A DNA stretch of 12,443 nucleotides from Coemansia sp. RSA 922. Taxonomy: Eukaryota > Kickxellomycota > Kickxellomycetes > Kickxellales > Kickxellaceae. The DNA is taken from NCBI GenBank assembly GCA_027577415.1, contig JANBQS010000759.1:1-12443 (forward strand). The letters run 5' to 3'. Below the pieces are notes generated by a model. It saw only the letters and a list, made by a program, of their open reading frames with translations, was not told the DNA's origin and made no database searches. The position numbers and the translations under genes are program-made. This document shows, one piece after another, positions 7,379 to 12,443 of the stretch (position 1 is the stretch's first letter; the number at the start of each line of letters is the position of its first letter).

Positions 7379-8089
7379 GATCATCTTTTTAAAAATTTTG
7401 TTTCTATTTTATCGCTCTTGTAAATGTCAATAGACGATGCTTGTATATCATTCACTTTTTTTTAATTTACCAGTGCTTACAAACACGCAATTGTGTGCGC
7501 GTCTCCTCCGCCACCCTCCCCACATGGGCAAAAGTAGAGGCCCAGAGTAGTCGTTCGGAGGAGAGTACGCCACTTTTTTTTACCATTCTAGAATTATAGT
7601 TCATGCCGCAGATACAATAGATTTATTCGCTAACAATATGTAGGTCACACACACATGGGCACACTCCTCCTGATTGTACGTGCCAGAGCGCGCTATGATA
7701 GTGCGCGCGCGTGATATAACCTAGTTGTTGCTATTTACAGGCCAGAGCCGCGGCCAATCCAAATCCCACGTACCCACACACACTAGGCTCAGTAAGACAT
7801 GGCAAGGCTCAATAAGCCACACGATGCTTGTTCGCGAAAAAAAAAATAGTAAAACAAGGCCGTGTGCCTAGATCACTCCAGTTTTTCCCCCTCTCTCTCT
7901 TTTCTTCTCCATTTCTCACACAGCCGGGGCTCTTGTCTTATACTCTCCACCATGTACATTTAATTATTTTTTTTGCGCGCTAGAACAAAAGCCTTTTTGC
8001 TATCACCAACTTGCTCTTTTATTTTTATTTTTTTGTATTTTTAAGCATTTTTTCCTCGGTAGTTAAGTGAGGGGGGCAGGCTTTTTGCT
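7379..8089. promoter_or_regulatory. Spacer/promoter between the two phosphate transporters
   Basis: A 711 bp spacer with no convincing gene. It holds the 3' end of copy 1 and the promoter of copy 2: the 10-mer CACATGGGCA twice (7521-7530 and 7652-7661, each with a CACATG E-box), a GC-rich imperfect hairpin (GCGCGC arms around 7688-7711), a CCAAT box in GGCCAATCC (7752-7760), a 12 bp direct repeat (see 7785-7816), and a CT-rich run at about 7884-7917 before the copy-2 leader. I find no CACGTG or CACGTT and no good TATA box, in contrast to copy 1. Confidence 0.5.
7785..7816 (+). repeat. Direct repeat, 12 bp units 20 bp apart
   Basis: AGGCTCAGTAAG (7785-7796) and AGGCTCAATAAG (7805-7816) differ by one base and start 20 bp apart, about two helical turns, in the promoter of the second transporter. 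This could be a paired regulator site or a small duplication. Confidence 0.5.
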
Positions 8090-9814
8090 ATGCCACAGCT
8101 AGTCCACGAAATTGAAGCTCAGAGAACAGAAGCGTCGGTAGAGCTACCATCAGCAAGCAGCGATTCAATTATATCTGATATGCACAAGGGCGATAACACT
8201 GTGGACGATGGCGGCGTTCAAGTAGATGCCGACCAGGAACTACTGCAGCGCCAATATGAACTAGCGCAGCTCGACCGCTCATCTCGAGCCAATTGGGAGA
8301 TGATCAAGAAGCTTACTGTTTGCGGCGTGGCCTTTCTCAACGACGCCTACGACATGTTTGCTATCAACATCGTCGCCATGATCCTCGGCTTTGTATACTA
8401 CAACGACGCTACAGGAAGCGCGCAGAACACAGTGCCCAAGAAGTGGGATACGCTCATCAAGATTGCTGTGCAAATCGGCTGCCTCTTGGGTCAGCTCATC
8501 ATGGGCCGTCTCGGCGACAAGGTCGGTCGGACCACGGTCTATTCGGCGGGTCTGATGATTGCTATTATCACTACTATCGCCTCGGCATTCTCAAGTAGCA
8601 TGGTTAAGGGCTTTAACATCTTTATCGTTCTGTTTATATGGCGTGTGCTGCTCGGGTTTGGCATTGGATCCGACTACCCACTAACGGCGACTATTGTCTC
8701 AGAGTATGCCAGTGTGCACAACCGCGGAAAACTTATGGCGGCAGTGTTTTCCTTCCAAGGTTTTGGCAACGTCCTTGCACCCATTGTGTCAATAATCGTT
8801 CTTGCCTGCTTTGCACAGAGTGTCGATCGAGACGTGCAGAATTTGGACTACGTCTGGCGCATTATTATCGGCGTCGGGTGCATCCCAGGCGTGTCCACAT
8901 TGTATTGGCGCTTGACCATGACCGATTCTGAGCGATTCAGGCATGTGAACGACAATGAGCTTGGCGCAAGCGACGAGTCGATAACGGTCGATTCCGAAAG
9001 CGAAAAGCTACTAGCACAGCAGACATCAACTGGCAGCACATCACCAGCGCCAGAGGAGCCAGCACCTGAGGCAGCAGAAGTGGCACTTGTCATTCCGGAT
9101 GAAGTACAACCGCGGCGCGTAAAGACCTTTGCGCAGTATTTTAGCGAGTGGCGTCACCTCAAAGTCCTCCTTGGCACGTCCATTGCTTGGTTTTCACTCG
9201 ATGTGGCCTTTTACGGCATCAACCTCAACAGCTCCATAGTTATCGGCGCTATCGGGTTTGCTGGCGATATCAAAGCCGATAGGCCATCACGCTATATCAT
9301 CCGCAACTGTCTCGGCAATATCATCATCAACATTCTTGGTTCAGTTCCGGGCTATTGGATATCGGTATTTACTATCGAGCGGCTGGGTCGAGTGCGGATT
9401 CAATTGCTGGGCTTTGCTGCACTTACGGTCCTGTACCTGATACTGGGATTTGCGTACCATCAGATTCTGGACAAGTCCTCGGGTGCCTTTATCTTTGTAT
9501 TTTCGCTCGCACAGCTGTTCCAAAACTTTGGCCCCAACGTTACAACGTTTGTCATACCCGGCGAGGTATTTCCTACTCGCTTTCGCTCAACAGCGCACGG
9601 CATTTCGGCGGCAATGGGCAAACTTGGCGCTATTGTTGCTCAGGGCGGCTTCTTACAGCTCAAAGACATTGGAGGCAAGGATGAGTGGATCAACCATTTG
9701 CTCCAGATCTTTGCGCTGTTTATGCTTCTAGGGTTCTTTGTGACATTTTGGATCCCAGAGTCCAAGGGCAAAACCCTTGAGGAGATCTGTGATGAGCGTG
9801 AGGAGTACTACTAG
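8090..9814 (+). CDS. PHO84: H+/phosphate symporter, PHO84 type (copy 2)
   Basis: 574-residue paralogue of the preceding gene, about nine in ten residues identical over the membrane core. It keeps NDAYDMFAINIV (84-95), GRLGDKVGR (139-147), GSDYPLTATIVSE (193-205), and the phosphate-site counterparts Tyr196, Gln223, Trp367, Asp371, Tyr375 and Asn483. It differs where copies usually diverge: a longer Ser/Asp/Glu-rich N terminus (about 68 residues before the shared NWEMIKKL, against 54) and a central loop (about 275-345) rich in Ser, Pro and Glu with no clear similarity to copy 1. One substitution, Gly386 for Asp368 of copy 1, falls after the NLNSSIVI helix. One exon; ATG 8090 is the first in frame and gives an acidic N terminus as in copy 1. 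A polyadenylation signal follows at 9831. The head-to-tail order points to tandem duplication. Confidence 0.95.
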   Translation: MPQLVHEIEAQRTEASVELPSASSDSIISDMHKGDNTVDDGGVQVDADQELLQRQYELAQLDRSSRANWEMIKKLTVCGVAFLNDAYDMFAINIVAMILGFVYYNDATGSAQNTVPKKWDTLIKIAVQIGCLLGQLIMGRLGDKVGRTTVYSAGLMIAIITTIASAFSSSMVKGFNIFIVLFIWRVLLGFGIGSDYPLTATIVSEYASVHNRGKLMAAVFSFQGFGNVLAPIVSIIVLACFAQSVDRDVQNLDYVWRIIIGVGCIPGVSTLYWRLTMTDSERFRHVNDNELGASDESITVDSESEKLLAQQTSTGSTSPAPEEPAPEAAEVALVIPDEVQPRRVKTFAQYFSEWRHLKVLLGTSIAWFSLDVAFYGINLNSSIVIGAIGFAGDIKADRPSRYIIRNCLGNIIINILGSVPGYWISVFTIERLGRVRIQLLGFAALTVLYLILGFAYHQILDKSSGAFIFVFSLAQLFQNFGPNVTTFVIPGEVFPTRFRSTAHGISAAMGKLGAIVAQGGFLQLKDIGGKDEWINHLLQIFALFMLLGFFVTFWIPESKGKTLEEICDEREEYY

Positions 9815-9830
9815 ACAATATGATGTATTA

Positions 9831-9836
9831 AATAAA
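9831..9836 (+). terminator. AATAAA polyadenylation signal, phosphate transporter copy 2
   Basis: AATAAA stands 16 bp after the stop codon of the second transporter, in an A/T-rich stretch suited to fungal 3' end formation. Confidence 0.45.
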
Positions 9837-10662
9837 AATTTTAAATCTCCGCTTATGTACGCTTGCTTGAAACTATCTAAATCTGGAGAACGTGAGAATC
9901 CGTTCCAGTGTGTGGATTGCGCCAGATAGTACCCACAGCTGCCTTTATTGGTAATGCCGTGGGCTTGGTGTTGATTCCGTGCGATACAAAGGACGTCTCA
10001 ATAAGGTGTTTGGGGGCTTTTTTATTTATACAAAAAATGTCTAACTGAACAACCGAACCGAGTCGTGTCTGTCTATATCAAACGAGTCACGGCTGACTGG
10101 CATTGATATTGACGGTGGACATGACAAGGGTATCCACTTTCACCACATACACTGTGTTGAAGCGCAACATAGTTTTAAGCAAATTAATCTAGTTTTCTTT
10201 ACTAACATTTTTATAAGCACATTTCTAACTTTGGAGTTTTGGTCGGAGGTGTTTATTAAAGGGGGTATGAAAGGAAAGGTATTGGCGAAAGATGCTAGGA
10301 AGAGGATTCGTGTTTTGAGTTTTTCATATTTTTTTTTGGTGTGGCGGCGAAGGTAAAAAGTTAGTATATCATTAACATGACATGGGCGAGGCATTAGAGT
10401 CGACAATAGCGCAGGAAAAGTAACAAAAGTATATAGATGGTGAAAGAGAAAGAGAGATGATGTGCGAAGACAGGAAAAAGGAGAAAAAGAAAGAGGAAGT
10501 TAAGAGAGGAAAAAAGAAGGTTCGCACATGCGACAACTGCCTGGAAGATGGCCGAGGCTCTCGCTTTTATACCCTGCTAGCCGCCAAGCACCGTGAGTAA
10601 CATATTCTTTGAACAAAAGCCCTGAGTGCAACAGGTGACAAACCAGTAAACAAAAGACAAAT
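9837..10662. other. Spacer of about 0.8 kb without a convincing gene
   Basis: I see no recognisable product on either strand. The longest open stretch is an AT-rich minus-strand frame (84 codons from ATG at 10394) with no family features. A perfect TACTAAC occurs on the minus strand at 10360-10366, which may be chance or hint at an unrecognised spliced transcript. TTTATA at 10565-10570 on the plus strand lies about 95 bp before the ATG at 10663 and may be a core promoter for the gene to the right. Confidence 0.4.
10442..10520 (+). repeat. Polypurine tract
   Basis: Of 79 bases only about seven are pyrimidines; the tract is built of GAAA, GAGA and AAGA words. Its complement is a CT-rich run of the type found ahead of start codons on the coding strand elsewhere in this window, so it may mark a promoter firing leftward, or a nucleosome-poor spacer. 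Confidence 0.6.
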
Positions 10663-10695
10663 ATGCCACTTCTTTTTTCTCTTGTATTTATTCTC
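10663..10695 (+). other. Candidate 5' exon coding a signal peptide for the next gene
   Basis: ATG at 10663 begins MPLLFSLVFIL. Splicing from a GTGACA donor at 10696 (or GTATTT at 10684) to the strong acceptor CTACAG ending at 10916 would join, in frame, to MTVLLRRAGYD of the downstream exon, giving one hydrophobic core as expected of a signal peptide. Both donors are weak, the implied intron (221 or 233 bp) is longer than others here, and polypyrimidine DNA often reads as hydrophobic residues, so this is tentative. Confidence 0.3.
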
Positions 10696-10916
10696 GTGAC
10701 AATGCAGGACACGACATGTCCATTCAAAATATGTGTCGCCCCCCTTACCCTTCTTTCCAACAGAGATGTCAACTGCAGGGAAAAAAAAAGAAGAGCCAAG
10801 GCAATCGGATCCAGCATGATTTCTGGGTTTGTCCCAGAAATAGCCCCCCTTCAAGTGATTGTTTCTTTCTTACATCCCTTTTACAACTTATTCTCTCAAT
10901 TTTTCTATACCTACAG

Positions 10917-11426
10917 ATGACAGTATTACTTAGGCGGGCGGGGTATGACAAAGTGGGGGACTATTTGTACTCTGAGGACCTGTGTGTAGGAGTATTTGAC
11001 GGAACAAACTACAACAGCGGGACATGTACAGCAAACAACCTCACGTCAAGCGATGCTCGGTTCCCAACGAGCTCTATGATTATTCGCGACAACACGGTGA
11101 AGAATAATTATGAATACGTAATTGGCGCAGTGCAAAACTTGACTCAAGTTACGCAGGCGCAGTGCGTGATGACTGGATTAAATACGACTGCCTGCTGGGT
11201 GTGGGACTCTGGGTTTCAGCAGTGTTATAGTCGGACCTACTACGAGCTTGCCAAGTATGTGCGCACAGACTCGTGTAGTCGCACAAAGCCCATTGAAAGC
11301 AACTATTCTGTTATTGTAAGACGCTCTGACTTTCATCCTGTCTCGGCCGCGGCTCCACGTACTGGCGGTACACTTAAGCGACTGGCTTTGGTAGGCAGCC
11401 TGGCACTGGCACTGATGTTTGGATAA
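10917..11426 (+). CDS. Predicted secreted, GPI-anchored cell-surface protein, unknown family (5' end unresolved)
   Basis: I do not recognise the family. The clear coding part is 169 residues. It contains several cysteines (about residues 24, 36, 81, 92, 102, 120), four N-glycosylation sequons (NLT twice, NTT, NYS), and aromatic-rich segments such as CWVWDSGFQQCYSRTYYELAKY. It ends with a small-residue stretch (AAAPRTGGT) followed by a hydrophobic tail LALVGSLALALMFG, the layout of a GPI-attachment signal. Such a protein needs a signal peptide, which this exon lacks, so translation probably starts upstream; a strong acceptor (TTCTATACCTACAG) ends just before ATG 10917, and the frame is also open back to 10716, though that stretch reads like intron or leader. 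Likely site of action is the cell wall or plasma membrane surface. It converges with the next gene 72 bp away. Confidence 0.6.
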   Translation: MTVLLRRAGYDKVGDYLYSEDLCVGVFDGTNYNSGTCTANNLTSSDARFPTSSMIIRDNTVKNNYEYVIGAVQNLTQVTQAQCVMTGLNTTACWVWDSGFQQCYSRTYYELAKYVRTDSCSRTKPIESNYSVIVRRSDFHPVSAAAPRTGGTLKRLALVGSLALALMFG

Positions 11427-11459
11427 AAAAGATAGTTGCAACATGTTGCTATGCGATAC

Positions 11460-11474
11460 AATAAAGATAATAAA
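11460..11474 (+). terminator. Two AATAAA polyadenylation signals
   Basis: AATAAA occurs at 11460-11465 and again at 11469-11474, 34-43 bp after the stop codon of the GPI-like protein gene. The convergent gene on the minus strand ends at 11499, so the two 3' UTRs probably overlap. Confidence 0.5.
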
Positions 11475-11498
11475 TTACTGTGTGTTTTGCCCCCCCTC

Positions 11499-11783
11499 TT
11501 ACTCGTCAGCCCATCTGATGGCTGTAGCACGAGGTGGTTCAAGGTCCGCGTCGTCGGCACTGCTGGTGCTGGTTTCACTGGCATGCTTGCGAATGCGTAG
11601 GCGTGCAGGGAAGCGGCGCCAGGAATCATGGTCAATGATTTTCTTGTGCTTTAGCTCGCGTGCTCGCTCGCGATGTACTCTGTCAGCCTCGCGTGCCTCC
11701 CACTCGACCTGACGCTGAGCATCAGTGGTCCGCTGGCGGCTAACCAAAGCGCTGTAGATAGGAACAATATTAAACATATCCAT
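11499..11783 (-). CDS. Small basic/charged protein of unknown function
   Basis: 94-residue predicted protein, not recognised. It starts MDMFNIVPIYSALVSRQR, a short mildly hydrophobic N terminus with basic residues, followed by a highly charged, probably helical segment (about 19-68, rich in Arg, Glu, His and Lys) and an acidic Ser/Asp-rich stretch (about 69-82). It ends IRWADE. The N terminus could be a short membrane-associated or organelle-targeting helix, but this is inference. The frame is open upstream to 11867, yet that extension is a Phe/Leu-rich reading of T-rich leader, so ATG 11783 is preferred. The gene is tandem with the Q-rich gene (186 bp upstream) and convergent with the GPI-like gene. 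The regular reading frame and codon use favour a real gene, but no motif confirms it. Confidence 0.55.
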   Translation of the reverse strand: MDMFNIVPIYSALVSRQRTTDAQRQVEWEAREADRVHRERARELKHKKIIDHDSWRRFPARLRIRKHASETSTSSADDADLEPPRATAIRWADE

Positions 11784-11969
11784 CTTTAATAATAAACATA
11801 AAGTCATAAATAAGAGGAGAAAAAAAAAAGTGTCAAAAAACAAAAAAATAGTAGATGACAAGCTCAATCTTCAATCATTGTCACGCGAGCGAGGACAATC
11901 AGGGGGGGCTTGTGAGAGATTTAGCTGTGCAGGTGTATCAGGTGAGGCAGACAAGGAATCAGCCCTGTC

Positions 11970-12443
11970 TTAGTAGTCTCCGTAGTCGTCACCATCGTCA
12001 AAGCCGTCGGTGTATCCGTCATTGTAGCCCTGGTCAAAGCCGTTCTGCTGGCCCGCCTCGTAGGCCTCGTAGCGCTCTTCACGCTCATGGTCTTTAAACT
12101 CGTTAATGGCAAACGCGCCCAGGGCACCAGCTGCCAAGCCCGATACTAGCGGGTTCTTTTTGAAAAAGCTTTGTTTCTGAGGCGGCGGAGCAGCAGCCTG
12201 AGGGCTCTGCACGTACACTACTTGAGGCGGCGGTTGCTGGTACGCCTGTTGCATAGGCGGTGGTTGCTGCTGCTGCTGGTAGTATGGTGGGGGCTGTTGC
12301 TGTTGCTGATAGTATTGCGGTTGTTGTTGCTGCTGCTGCTGATAGTATTGCGGTTGCTGCTTCTGATACTGCGAGGGTTGTATCTGGCGCTGATAAGACT
12401 GCTCCTGCTGGCGCTGTTGCTGATGCTGAAGGCGTGGGTCTTC
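11970..12443 (-). CDS. Q/Y/P-rich prion-like protein (5' end beyond window)
   Basis: The C-terminal 157 residues of a protein whose start lies beyond 12443. The first ~75 visible residues are Gln-, Tyr- and Pro-rich, with repeats such as QPQYYQQQQ and PPYYQQQQQ, a composition typical of prion-like or condensate-forming domains and of some fungal wall- or RNA-associated proteins. Then comes KQSFFKKNPLVSGLAAGALGAFAI, a basic patch followed by a short Gly/Ala-rich hydrophobic segment; then a charged helix (NEFKDHEREERYEAYEAG). The end is a repeated aromatic-Asp-Gly motif (FDQGYNDGYTDGFDDG) closing in DDYGDY. An internal ATG at 12254 is not taken as the start because the same composition continues unbroken upstream to the window edge. 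The Gly/Ala segment may insert into or lie on a membrane. Family unknown to me. Confidence 0.75.
   Translation of the reverse strand, partial: EDPRLQHQQQRQQEQSYQRQIQPSQYQKQQPQYYQQQQQQQPQYYQQQQQPPPYYQQQQQPPPMQQAYQQPPPQVVYVQSPQAAAPPPQKQSFFKKNPLVSGLAAGALGAFAINEFKDHEREERYEAYEAGQQNGFDQGYNDGYTDGFDDGDDYGDY
12262..12443 (-). repeat. CAG/CAA-rich repeat region inside the Q-rich gene
   Basis: Tandem degenerate units of 30-33 bp encode Y-Y-Q(n)-P blocks. A 19 bp stretch at 12305-12323 recurs exactly at 12338-12356 (33 bp spacing), and a degenerate copy starts at 12275. All spacings are multiples of three, so length changes would keep the frame. Runs of CAG/CAA make this a likely polymorphic site. Confidence 0.7.

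Noticed and set aside
6278..7384. Long minus-strand open frame (368 codons) antisense to phosphate transporter copy 1
   Set aside because: It lies wholly opposite a clear PHO84-type gene and its product has no recognisable features. Codon bias of the sense gene depletes antisense stops, so such shadows are expected; copy 2 does not preserve a matching long antisense frame.
10140..10394. Minus-strand frame of 84 codons from ATG 10394
   Set aside because: AT-rich, no motif, and composition like translated spacer. It stays possible only if transcripts are found here.
10716..10916. Open extension upstream of ATG 10917, including MSIQNMCRPPYPSF
   Set aside because: It crosses an A9 run and a long polypyrimidine stretch ending in a strong CAG acceptor, which reads as intron rather than coding sequence. 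It cannot be fully excluded.
1..12443. CRISPR arrays, insertion sequences or transposon ends
   Set aside because: The repeats seen are short promoter motifs or in-frame Q-codon repeats; no spaced repeat array, terminal inverted repeat or transposase was seen.

Overview
The window looks like nuclear DNA of an intron-poor fungus. It carries eukaryotic genes (a UFD1 orthologue, a CaMK-type kinase, two PHO84-type phosphate symporters), short introns of about 60-70 bp, a textbook TACTAAC branch point, AATAAA signals, and pyrimidine-rich tracts upstream of start codons. Coding DNA is moderately GC-rich, while spacers are rich in A/T runs. The intron-poor, compact layout would suit an early-diverging fungus, but nothing here fixes the lineage.

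Left third (1-3315), all on the minus strand: a truncated family-16 lysine methyltransferase with one intron, a zinc-free quinone-oxidoreductase-like MDR protein, and a CaMK-like Ser/Thr kinase. Spacers are only about 100 bp. The kinase shares a 308 bp head-to-head promoter with UFD1 (3624-4694, plus), the ubiquitin-binding subunit of the Cdc48/p97 segregase complex.

Middle (4695-9814), plus strand: two tandem, strongly similar H+/phosphate symporters of the PHO84 type, 711 bp apart. The first copy has a CACGTG element (the core bound by Pho4-type bHLH factors in yeast) and a TATA box upstream; the spacer before the second copy has neither. This suggests two transporters of near-identical core but different regulation and cytoplasmic loop. 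A possible small secreted protein (two exons) overlaps the promoter of the first copy and is reported as a low-confidence candidate.

Right part (9815-12443): about 850 bp without a convincing gene, including a polypurine tract; then an orphan cysteine-containing, N-glycosylation-rich protein with a GPI-like tail (plus strand, 5' exon unresolved); a small charged protein of unknown function (minus); and the C-terminal part of a Q/Y/P-rich, prion-like protein (minus, running off the window). The genes do not form an obvious pathway. The clear functional theme is phosphate uptake by the tandem transporter pair.
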